Source: Posidoniimonas corsicana
GTDB lineage: Bacteria > Planctomycetota > Planctomycetia > Pirellulales > Lacipirellulaceae
Length of the DNA: 64,000 nucleotides
Direction: 5' to 3'
NCBI RefSeq assembly: GCF_007859765.1
Contig: NZ_SIHJ01000001.1
Span: 434,767-498,766, forward strand
Positions 1-7,524 of the stretch are shown here, piece after piece. How positions within the stretch are numbered: the first letter of the stretch is position 1; each line of letters opens with the position of its first letter. The notes beneath the pieces were generated by a model. That model ran no database searches. It was not told the origin of the DNA and saw only the letters and a program-made list of their open reading frames with translations. A program made the translations under genes and the position numbers.

Positions 1-2
1 CC

Positions 3-1460
3 ACCCAGGCGATCAGCGCCTACGGGTCGCGGATCAACCACACGCCCAACATCGACCGCATCGCGATGGAGGGGCTGCGGTTCAACCGCTGCTACGTGCC
101 GAATTCGATCTGCGGCCCGTGCCGCGCCGTGGTGCTGACCGGCAAGTACAGTCACAAGAACGGCTTCCTCAACAACGGGAACACCTTCGACGGCACGCAG
201 CCGACCTTCCCCAAACTGCTGCAGCAAGCCGGGTACCAGACGGCCGTCATCGGCAAGTGGCACCTGGGCAGCCAGCCTACCGGGTTCGACTACTGGGACA
301 TCCTGCGGGGCCAGGGCACGTACTACAACCCGGTCCTGCTGAGCGAGGACGGCGAGCGGCGAGTCGAGGGGTACTGCACCGAGATCGTGACCGACCTGGC
401 GCTCGACTGGCTGCAGAACAAGCGGGACTCGGACAAGCCCTTTATGCTGATGTACCAGCAGAAGGCGCCCCACCGCGAGTGGTCCCCCCCCATCAGCAAG
501 CTGCACCTGTACGACGACGTCACGATCCCAGAGCCCCCGACGCTTTTCGAAGACTACGCCCACCGGGGCAGCGCGGTCAAGCACCAGGACATGACCATCG
601 CCGAGACGATGGACCGCCTGGACCTGAAGCTCGACTTCCCCCGCAACCTCACCGACGAGCAGCGTGCCGCGTTCGAGGCGGCCTACGGGCCTAAGAACCG
701 CGCGATGGAAGCGGCGAACCTGACGGGCCGGGACCTGGTGCGGTGGAAGTACCAGCGCTACATCAAGGACTACCTGCGGTGCATCGATTCGGTTGATGAG
801 CAGCTCGGCAGGGTGCTCGACTGGCTCGACGAGTCGGGGCTGGCCGACAACACGCTGGTCATTTATTCGTCCGACCAAGGTTTTTACCTTGGCGAGCACG
901 GCTGGTTCGACAAGCGCTGGATGTACGAAGAATCGCTCCGCACCCCGTGCCTAGTGCGGTGGCCGGGCGTGGTCGAGGCGGGCCGGTTCGACGACCACAT
1001 CGTGTCGCCGCTCGACTACGCCGCAACCTTCCTCCAGGCGGCCGGCGCGGAAGTTCCCGCCGACATGCAGGGCCGGTCGCTGGCGCCGCTGCTGGCAGGC
1101 GAATCGCCCGACGACTGGCGTAAGACGTTCTACTACCACTACTACGAATACCCGGGCTGGCACTACGTCCGCCGACACTACGGAGTGACCGACGGCCGCT
1201 ACAAGCTGATCCGCTTCTACGAACCCGACGTTGACGAGTGGGAGCTCTACGACCTGCTTCACGACCCCAACGAGCTCAACAATGTCGCCGGAAACCCTGT
1301 GTACCGTGCGGTGCGCGAGCGGATGGTCGGCGAGTTGGAACGGCTGCGGTCCGAGCTCGAGGTGCCGGCGACCGACCCGCCCGCTTCGAATCGCAAGACG
1401 GGCCCCCCGCGGCGCCGCCAGCCGACCGATCTGTCCGCGGATGCAGCCGAAGCCGCCTAA
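3..1460 (+). CDS. Sulfatase (formylglycine type), 5' end outside window
   Basis: The open frame runs in from the window edge without a start (it reads [24 protein letters not shown]), so the N-terminal metal-binding DD motif and any signal peptide are missing. The predicted role is hydrolysis of sulfate esters on polysaccharides, probably outside the cytoplasm. The core shows the sulfatase site as C-G-P-C-R near base 110, followed by [14 protein letters not shown], then [20 protein letters not shown] and a C-terminal [20 protein letters not shown] block. The fourth motif residue is Cys instead of the usual Ser; the Cys, Pro and Arg needed for formylglycine formation are kept. The layout resembles N-sulfoglucosamine-6-sulfatase-like S1 enzymes, but the substrate is not known. 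The final 25 residues are basic and look disordered. Confidence 0.93.
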   Translation, partial: TQAISAYGSRINHTPNIDRIAMEGLRFNRCYVPNSICGPCRAVVLTGKYSHKNGFLNNGNTFDGTQPTFPKLLQQAGYQTAVIGKWHLGSQPTGFDYWDILRGQGTYYNPVLLSEDGERRVEGYCTEIVTDLALDWLQNKRDSDKPFMLMYQQKAPHREWSPPISKLHLYDDVTIPEPPTLFEDYAHRGSAVKHQDMTIAETMDRLDLKLDFPRNLTDEQRAAFEAAYGPKNRAMEAANLTGRDLVRWKYQRYIKDYLRCIDSVDEQLGRVLDWLDESGLADNTLVIYSSDQGFYLGEHGWFDKRWMYEESLRTPCLVRWPGVVEAGRFDDHIVSPLDYAATFLQAAGAEVPADMQGRSLAPLLAGESPDDWRKTFYYHYYEYPGWHYVRRHYGVTDGRYKLIRFYEPDVDEWELYDLLHDPNELNNVAGNPVYRAVRERMVGELERLRSELEVPATDPPASNRKTGPPRRRQPTDLSADAAEAA

Positions 1461-1540
1461 CCGCGCCGGGGTGGCGGCGGCCTTCCCCGCGCGGCACACT
1501 AGTCGGTCCCCGGCCCTGTCACCCCGCGGAGACTCGTCTG

Positions 1541-2395
1541 TTGCTTCAATGGATCCTCCCAACGCCCGCGCTCCTGCGCACCGCAGCCTGGTGTGTGCTG
1601 CTTGCCGCCTACAGCGTGCTGGCGGTGCTCAAAGAGCAGGGGCAGTACGCCAACTACGCCGACCTGCCACCAGGGCTCGAGGCGGCCATGTCGCTTGTGA
1701 TTGGCCTGTTGCTGGCTTTCCGCATCAACCGTGCGTTCGACCGTTGGTGGGAAGGGCGCACACTCTGGGGCCAGCTCGTCAACGCCCTCCGAAACCTGGC
1801 GGCCAAGGCCAACACGCTGACCCCAAGGGACGACCCGGCCCGCGATCGGCTGACCGAGCTGCTCGTCGCGTTCCCGCAGGAGCTGCGCAACCACCTCCGA
1901 ATGATGCCGCCGGAGGCGGATCAAATCGCGGGGCTGCCGGCTACTGGCGTGAAGCACCGCTGCGGCTGGATCGCCAATCAGGTGTACGGCATCTGCGAAA
2001 ACTGGAAGCGGTCCGGCGTTATCCAGTACGGGGAGTTCCTGATGCTCGACCGCGAGGCCAAGGTGATGCTTGAGGTCTGTGGCGGCTGCGAGCGGATCAA
2101 GAACACGCCGATCGCGGCGTCGTTCCGCGTGCTGCTGCACCACCTGATCGCCCTGTTCCTGCTGACGCTGCCGTGGGGCCTCGCCACCGATTTCGGCTGG
2201 CTGACGCCGGCAATCATGTTCCTGACCAGCTACTGCGTGATCGCCGCTGAGGATATCGCGGAGCGCGTCGAGCACCCGTTCCAGGTTGGCAGCGACCGGC
2301 TCGAGCTGGACCCCATCTGCGCGACGATCGAGACGACCGTCCGCGAGATCATGGCGACTCCCACCACCGCCGAATTGGAGAGTCCGCCAACGTAG
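1541..2395 (+). CDS. Bestrophin-like (UPF0187) membrane channel protein
   Basis: About 284 residues. I chose TTG at 1541 because a GGAG-type ribosome binding site lies about 10 bases upstream and because the frame further upstream overlaps the sulfatase and reads as nonsense. The protein begins with a hydrophobic helix (around WCVLLAAYSVLAVL), followed by ALLLAFRINRAFDRWWEGR and the TLWGQLVNALRNLAAKA stretch, the conserved N-terminal signature of bacterial bestrophins. Two more hydrophobic segments (LLHHLIALFLLTLPWG and ITPAIMFLTSYCVIAAEDIA) precede a DPFQ-like segment, here EHPFQVGSDRLELDPI, which is typical of the family C-terminus. Bestrophins form pentameric anion or cation channels in the inner membrane; the ion carried here cannot be read from sequence. 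Confidence 0.85.
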   Translation: MLQWILPTPALLRTAAWCVLLAAYSVLAVLKEQGQYANYADLPPGLEAAMSLVIGLLLAFRINRAFDRWWEGRTLWGQLVNALRNLAAKANTLTPRDDPARDRLTELLVAFPQELRNHLRMMPPEADQIAGLPATGVKHRCGWIANQVYGICENWKRSGVIQYGEFLMLDREAKVMLEVCGGCERIKNTPIAASFRVLLHHLIALFLLTLPWGLATDFGWLTPAIMFLTSYCVIAAEDIAERVEHPFQVGSDRLELDPICATIETTVREIMATPTTAELESPPT

Positions 2396-2737
2396 GCCTA
2401 CGAGCGGATCCGATATGCGGTCGAGTCATGTCTTGGCACTCTTGCGTCCGCGCGTCTGCCGCAGCCCGGACGGGGCGCCTGAAGCTGCCGTATTCTCGGG
2501 CGATACGCCCGTCTCGGCCAACGTTCGGCACCCAGCAGGCATACACACAGCGTACAGCTGCGATCATTTGGCGCCGGCAACCGATGCAAGGCCCAAGACT
2601 GGTGATCGCGCGACGAACGCCATAAGCCTTTGCTTTCAAGGCACTTATGTCGCAGCAGGCGCATTGGCGCCGGGCTTGCCTAGCACGCTACCAGATTTGG
2701 AACCCCCGTTCTCCCTATCTGGAAGTGAAGGACAAGC
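2396..2737. other. Intergenic region before the VIT/VWA gene
   Basis: 342 bases with no credible coding frame. The last bases hold a GAAGGAC ribosome binding site for the gene starting at 2738. A bulged inverted repeat at 2621-2649 is listed separately. No sigma-70 promoter could be assigned with confidence. Confidence 0.5.
2621..2649. promoter_or_regulatory. Imperfect hairpin upstream of VIT/VWA gene
   Basis: CATAAG-CCTT pairs with AAGG-CTTATG across a 7-base loop and a 2-base bulge. It lies about 90 bases before the start of the VIT/VWA gene. It could be an operator or a leader hairpin; there is no second copy elsewhere to support it. Confidence 0.25.
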
Positions 2738-4873
2738 ATGTTGGTCTCCCAAGCAAGAACTCTGGGGCTCGCGGCCGCCGTTGGATTTGCGGTAGCCGTC
2801 GCTGCACAAGGGCCGGCCGCCGATGCGGCGGGCCTGCTGATCGCGGACAACGGTTTTGGTGGGGTGCTCACGCTCGAGGAGCACGACGTCAAGGTAACCA
2901 TCAACAACGGCGTCGCGGTGACGGAGGTCACTCAGGTGTTCCGCAACACCGAGCAACGCATCGTCGAAGCGCTGTACACGTTCCCGGTTCCCAAGGGCGC
3001 CAGCGTCAGCAACTTCAGCATGTGGATCCAGGGCAAGGAGATGATCGGCGAGGTCGTCGAGAAGAAACGCGCCCGCGAGATCTACGAAAGCTACAAGCAG
3101 ACCCGACGCGACCCGGGCCTGCTCGAGCAGGTCGACTACAAGACATTTGAGATGCGTGTCTTCCCCATCCCGGCCGGCGCCGAACAGCGGGTGCAGGTGA
3201 CCTACTACCAGGAGCTCGATGTCGACCACGACGCGGCGACCTACGTGTACCCGCTGGCGACCGTGACTCGGGCGGAGATCGACCAGCGGACGCAGGGCCG
3301 GTTCGCCGTGACAGTCGACGTGAAGAACGAGGCGCCGATCGTCGAACTCGCCAGCCCGTCACACGGCGAGGACGTTGTGACCGCCGCCTTTGGCGAACAC
3401 TACCGACGGGCCAGCCTTGAGCTTAGCGGCGGCGACCTCTCGCGCGACTTTGTGCTGCACGTCGGCCTGAAGCGACCGCAGACCGGAGTCGATCTGATCA
3501 CGTCGCACCGCTCGGGCGCAGACGGCTACTTCCAGCTCACCTTCACCGCCGGCGCCGAGTTGGACGACGCGGCCGGCGGCATGGACTACGTGTTCGTGCT
3601 CGACATCTCCGGCAGCATGGCCAGCGACTCGAAGCTCGCCACCTCGCGCCGCGCGGTGGCGGCGTTCATTGAACAGCTCGACGCGGAAGACCGGCTGGAG
3701 GTAATTCCGTTCAACGTAACGCCGGCGCCGCTGTTCAAGAGCCTGCGTCCGGCCGACGAGTCGGCCCGGGAGGGGGCCGACGACTACCTGCAGACCCAGC
3801 GCGCCCGCGGTGGGACGGTTCTCCGGCCCGCCATCGGCGCCGCCTACCAGTACCGCGATCCCGACCGTCCGCTCAACGTGGTCATCCTGTCGGACGGCAT
3901 GACCGAACACCGCGAGCAGCGCGAGCTGGTCGAGCTCATCCGCCAGCGACCGGCCAACTGCCGGGTGTTCTGCATCGGCGTGGGCAACGAGGTCAACCGG
4001 CCGCTGCTTTCGCAGCTGGCCGAGGGCGCCGGCGGGCTGGCGTCGTTCATCTCGCGGGGCGACTACTTCGACCGGCAGGCCAAGGCCTTCCGCCGCAAGC
4101 TCGTGCACCCGGTCGGAACGAACCTCTCAATCAAGTTCGCCGGCGGCGGCGTGTACGACGTCGAGCCGCAGGAGCTGCCCAACCTGTTCCACGGATCGCC
4201 CGTGCGGATGTACGGCCGTTACCGCGACAGCGGCGCCGTGGTGATGCATGTCGAGGGCGAGGTGATGGGCGCGCCCTTCGAGCAGACTGTCACAGTGGAC
4301 CTGTCCGAACAGGACGACGCGAACCCCGAGATCGAGCGCATGTGGGCCTCCCACCGCGTGCAACGGCTGCTCCGCGACATGCGCCGCGACGGCGAGTCGC
4401 CCGGCGTTGTCAACGAGGTTGTGTCGCTCTGCGAGGAGTACTCGGTGGTGAGCGAGTACGCGTCGTTTATCGTGCTGGAGAACGACGCCGAGTACAAGCG
4501 CTGGAAGATCGAACGGCGCAACGCCGCACGGACCGACCGCGACCGCGCCGCGCAGGCGCAGTTCCGCGCCCGACTGGAGCAGCTGCGTGACGAGTCGCTC
4601 GCCGGCCTGGTACCGCAGCGGGAAACTCATTCGTTCGTTTCCACCGACGTCAAAGCGGCGCCCAGCGGCGCGTCCGTGCCGGCCGTCACTGCCCCTCAGG
4701 CTAATCGGCAACCGCCCGCCCCGCGGCAGGGCTTCGATCTGCCGACCCGCGGGAGCCGTTCTGTCTCGGGCGGCGGCGGAGGGGCGCTCGACCCGATCAG
4801 CGCCGCCCTCTTGTTGGGCATGGGCGGCGCCGCCGCGGCCGCCCGGCGAGCTCGCGAATCGACCGAGGCGTGA
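2738..4873 (+). CDS. Secreted VIT and von Willebrand A domain protein with GlyGly-CTERM-like tail
   Basis: 711 residues. An N-terminal signal peptide (hydrophobic to about residue 35) is followed by a VIT domain (about 45-175; NNGVAVTEVTQVFRNTE and the ALYTFPVPKGASV stretch) and a VWA domain (about 283-445) with an intact MIDAS start, D-I-S-G-S at 289-293. This architecture matches inter-alpha-trypsin-inhibitor-like and marine sortase-target proteins, which are surface adhesion or scaffold proteins binding a divalent cation. The C-terminus has a five-glycine run, a hydrophobic segment (ISAALLLGMGGAAAAA) and a basic RRAR end, which is the three-part layout of GlyGly-CTERM sorting signals. The next gene is a rhombosortase-like protease, so it is the likely processing enzyme for this tail. 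ATG 2738 has a good ribosome binding site (GAAGGAC). Confidence 0.92.
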   Translation: MLVSQARTLGLAAAVGFAVAVAAQGPAADAAGLLIADNGFGGVLTLEEHDVKVTINNGVAVTEVTQVFRNTEQRIVEALYTFPVPKGASVSNFSMWIQGKEMIGEVVEKKRAREIYESYKQTRRDPGLLEQVDYKTFEMRVFPIPAGAEQRVQVTYYQELDVDHDAATYVYPLATVTRAEIDQRTQGRFAVTVDVKNEAPIVELASPSHGEDVVTAAFGEHYRRASLELSGGDLSRDFVLHVGLKRPQTGVDLITSHRSGADGYFQLTFTAGAELDDAAGGMDYVFVLDISGSMASDSKLATSRRAVAAFIEQLDAEDRLEVIPFNVTPAPLFKSLRPADESAREGADDYLQTQRARGGTVLRPAIGAAYQYRDPDRPLNVVILSDGMTEHREQRELVELIRQRPANCRVFCIGVGNEVNRPLLSQLAEGAGGLASFISRGDYFDRQAKAFRRKLVHPVGTNLSIKFAGGGVYDVEPQELPNLFHGSPVRMYGRYRDSGAVVMHVEGEVMGAPFEQTVTVDLSEQDDANPEIERMWASHRVQRLLRDMRRDGESPGVVNEVVSLCEEYSVVSEYASFIVLENDAEYKRWKIERRNAARTDRDRAAQAQFRARLEQLRDESLAGLVPQRETHSFVSTDVKAAPSGASVPAVTAPQANRQPPAPRQGFDLPTRGSRSVSGGGGGALDPISAALLLGMGGAAAAARRARESTEA

Positions 4874-4898
4874 CGTCCGCCGCGGTGAGTTGACGCGT

Positions 4899-4924
4899 GC
4901 AGGGCCGTGCTAGCACGGCCCTGC
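4899..4924. terminator. Perfect 26-base palindrome between VIT/VWA and rhombosortase genes
   Basis: GCAGGGCCGTGCT is followed directly by its exact reverse complement, giving a 13-bp stem. It lies 26 bases after the VIT/VWA stop and 45 bases before the protease start. There is no T-run on either side, so it may act as an attenuator or mRNA-stabilising hairpin that lowers expression of the protease relative to its substrate, rather than as a full terminator. Confidence 0.55.
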
Positions 4925-4969
4925 GCCTTCTCAAGCGTTCCCCCGCTACGGTCCTGCAGGAGAGACGTT

Positions 4970-5635
4970 ATGATAACCGCTGCCCTCGCGCGCCACCGGT
5001 CGTGGCTGGCGGCCGTCGCCGACGCGCCGGTCACTTGCGCCGTGGCGGCCGCCGCCGTGCTGGCTACCCTCGCGCCCGGTCTGGCGGCGGCGCTGGAGTT
5101 CGACCGCGAGCTGATCGCCCAGGGCGAGCTCTGGCGGGTGCTCACTGGCCACCTGACGCACTGGAATCGCGACCACCTGTTCTGGGACCTCGGTGTGTTC
5201 GGGGTGCTCGGCGCCTGCTGCGAGCGGCGGGGCCGGGCGGCGTTTGCCGGCTGCGTCGCGGCCTCCGCGGTGCTGATCTCGGTGCTCATGCAGTCGGCGC
5301 TGCCGGAGATCCCCCTCTACCGCGGGCTCAGCGGGATCGACACCGCGCTGTTCGCGTTGCTGGGCGTCGGCCTCTACCGCGACGCCCGGCGGAGAGACGA
5401 CTTCCCGCTACAGGCCGCCGGTCTGCTGGCAAAGATTGTATTCGAGATCACCACCTGCTCGACGCTGTTCGTCGACCATAGCGGCGCGTCGTTCATCCCG
5501 CTGGCCGGCGCCCACGTTCTGGGCGCCCTGGTAGGTCTCGCGGCCGGGCTGATAAGTCCCACTGCGACGGCGGCGTCAGCGAGCTTCTCCACACGTTGCA
5601 ATGTAGGATCCAACTCAGATCGGAGAGATCCATGA
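4970..5635 (+). CDS. rrtA: Rhombosortase-like rhomboid family intramembrane serine protease
   Basis: 221 residues from ATG 4970, which has an AGGAGA site 7 bases upstream; the longer upstream frame runs through the palindrome and is rejected. Features of rhomboids in order: GELWRVLTGHLTHWNRDHL (residues 52-70), several membrane helices, the catalytic serine S121 in YRGLSGID, and the catalytic histidine H182 in AGAHVLGALVGL. The small size and the TGHLTH / YRGLSG combination match rhombosortase, the rhomboid subfamily that cleaves GlyGly-CTERM tails in the inner membrane. The adjacent upstream gene carries such a tail. The last ~25 residues after the final helix are polar and atypical, so the end may be altered. 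Confidence 0.85.
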   Translation: MITAALARHRSWLAAVADAPVTCAVAAAAVLATLAPGLAAALEFDRELIAQGELWRVLTGHLTHWNRDHLFWDLGVFGVLGACCERRGRAAFAGCVAASAVLISVLMQSALPEIPLYRGLSGIDTALFALLGVGLYRDARRRDDFPLQAAGLLAKIVFEITTCSTLFVDHSGASFIPLAGAHVLGALVGLAAGLISPTATAASASFSTRCNVGSNSDRRDP

Positions 5636-5663
5636 CCCTGCCCGTATCTCACGGCTGATCGAG

Positions 5664-5819
5664 GTGTACCTCTACGGAGCGTTGCTAGGGGTATTGATCA
5701 CGGTCGCGGTGCTGCGGTTCCTCCTGCTCTTCCTCGAAATGCAGTCCCCGGCGTTGGCCGGGACACTGATCGCTGGCGGCGCGGCGCCTCAGGTGGCAAG
5801 TCGCAGCGCCGGCATCTAG
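5664..5819 (+). CDS. Possible small single-span membrane protein (start uncertain)
   Basis: A short frame encodes a strongly hydrophobic segment (GALLGVLITVAVLRFLLLFL) followed by a small Ala/Gly-rich tail, stopping at 5819. GTG 5664 would give 51 residues. A better ribosome binding site (GGAG at 5622) faces ATG 5632, but that ATG is in another frame and reads only eight codons before a stop. The hydrophobic frame is open from 5607, reading HDPARISRLIEVYLYG through this point, so a one-base indel may have separated the start from the body. Real gene, frameshifted relic or chance are all possible. Confidence 0.35.
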   Translation: MYLYGALLGVLITVAVLRFLLLFLEMQSPALAGTLIAGGAAPQVASRSAGI

Positions 5820-5872
5820 AATCTGGCTTGGATGTAACTCCCTCTAGTAGAACATGAGCCGTGGAGATTGCC

Positions 5873-7294
5873 GTGCGCGCGTTTCCTATAGTTGCAACTG
5901 CGTGGATCGCTCTGGGCGTGTTGGCACTTGGTGCCGGTAGTTCCCAGGCCCAGCAGGACACGTCGAGTCAGGGCGCGTCAACTAACGAATCGCCATCGGA
6001 AGGCGGAGCCGAGTCCGCCACGGCGGGCCAGGGGGACGGAGAATCGCTGGCGCCAGCGGCCCTCCGTGGCGGAGACCGACGTCGCGGCGTTCCGGGCATG
6101 ACGCCCGAAGAGCGAGACGCCTTTGTCGGCGTCTCAACCACGAACACGTACAAGCCGATCGACACTCGAGACGCCGATGGCAACGTCGTCAAGCACGAGC
6201 CGGTCGGCGTGTTTGCTCTCTCCGACGAGATCTACGACAGCTACAGCCTCGATCGTTTCTACAAGAAGGGGCTTAAGATTAACGGGATCCTGGTCGTCGG
6301 ATCGCAACGGGTTTCCGATTACGCCCTGCTCGAGGCCGCTTATACGATGGACCATACGTTCCACGACAGTCCTAAGTGGGTCAAGGATATGTTTCAGCCG
6401 CTCAAGATCCGGCTGGCCATCCTTTCGGTCGTGGAGTTCACCATGGATCTTCCCGAGAACAACCGCCGAGGCGAAAGGTCGTTGGCTGAGGCGGTGTTTC
6501 AAGACAATCGCTCACGCGGGCTGGGTGGTATGCCCTGGTGTTCGTGCGGCGAAGAGAACCTCTTGAATCTTCAGGGCGACCGTTACGGGGGCAACGGCCG
6601 CCAAGGCTCCGGCGAGAATATCACCATTCACGAATTCGCGCACACGACCCTCACTGCGATCGGCGTCACACAGAGCAGCCGTCGCAACCGCGGGCCTTTT
6701 TGGGATAAGCTCCGCGAAGCGCTTGAGGCCTCGCGTTTCCCGGGCGACGGAATCGCGCCGCCCGGCCGCATCTTCGCCTGGAATCGCGATCACGGACGCA
6801 ACGGCCGCCCGGGCAATGTGTACGGAGGCTCCAACGAGCACGAGTTCTGGGCCGAAGGCGCCCAGGCCTGGTTCAACAACGCCAACCCGAGAAACTCGGG
6901 CGGCATTAGCACCCGCCAAGAAGTGAAAGACAAAGACCCGCCCCTCGCGGCCCTGCTTGAGGAAGTCTACGGCGATGGCGAGTGGCGGTACATCAAGACG
7001 ACAGCCACAAACCCCGACGGCAGTCCCATGCGACCCGCGGCGGAACTAGCCCACCTGGAGGGGATCGGCCGCTCCGAGATTCCTGTGTTCAACAACAACA
7101 ACTCGCCGCGTGTTCAGGCCGCGGCGGCCAACCCAGAGCTGCTCGAGCAGGGCGGTCGACGCGGCCGCAGCAACAGCCGCGGGCGACGCGCCGCTGATGG
7201 AGAGGGCCGCAGCGAACGCTCTAATCAGGACGCGCAAGCTAGCGGCCAGCAACCGCGTGACGCCGGCGCCGACGACCGCGATGGCACGCCGTAG
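5873..7294 (+). CDS. Secreted HEFAH zinc-metallopeptidase-like protein
   Basis: 473 residues from GTG 5873, chosen over GTG 5861 because GGAGA lies 6 bases before it. A signal peptide (IVATAWIALGVLALGAG, cut near SSQAQ) leads into a low-complexity linker, then a folded region containing ITIHEFAHTTLTAIG with H253-E-F-A-H257, the zinc-binding HExxH motif. About 65 residues later, NEHEFWAEGAQAWFNN could supply a third zinc ligand (Glu), as in gluzincins. The C-terminal ~70 residues are Arg/Gly/Ser-rich and look disordered. I do not recognise a named family; export and peptidase activity are inferred from the motif and signal peptide. Confidence 0.7.
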   Translation: MRAFPIVATAWIALGVLALGAGSSQAQQDTSSQGASTNESPSEGGAESATAGQGDGESLAPAALRGGDRRRGVPGMTPEERDAFVGVSTTNTYKPIDTRDADGNVVKHEPVGVFALSDEIYDSYSLDRFYKKGLKINGILVVGSQRVSDYALLEAAYTMDHTFHDSPKWVKDMFQPLKIRLAILSVVEFTMDLPENNRRGERSLAEAVFQDNRSRGLGGMPWCSCGEENLLNLQGDRYGGNGRQGSGENITIHEFAHTTLTAIGVTQSSRRNRGPFWDKLREALEASRFPGDGIAPPGRIFAWNRDHGRNGRPGNVYGGSNEHEFWAEGAQAWFNNANPRNSGGISTRQEVKDKDPPLAALLEEVYGDGEWRYIKTTATNPDGSPMRPAAELAHLEGIGRSEIPVFNNNNSPRVQAAAANPELLEQGGRRGRSNSRGRRAADGEGRSERSNQDAQASGQQPRDAGADDRDGTP

Positions 7295-7524
7295 GCCCGG
7301 GCAGCGTTCCGGCGAGTTTCGGCCGCCTAGCAGCGTTGGTGTCGCAACTGGGCTTTGATCGCGGGGGGCGAGTTTATCGCTATCCGCCGCTCGGCGATAA
7401 GACGATAGTTGGCGACCTCCCCCTGCCGCCTGGGCTTCGGCTTGGAGCCCGCTGAGCTCCGACTTGGCGCCCCCATGGGCTTGCTGACGGCGATTCGCCA
7501 GAAACCGACGCAGTGCGCGGCCGC

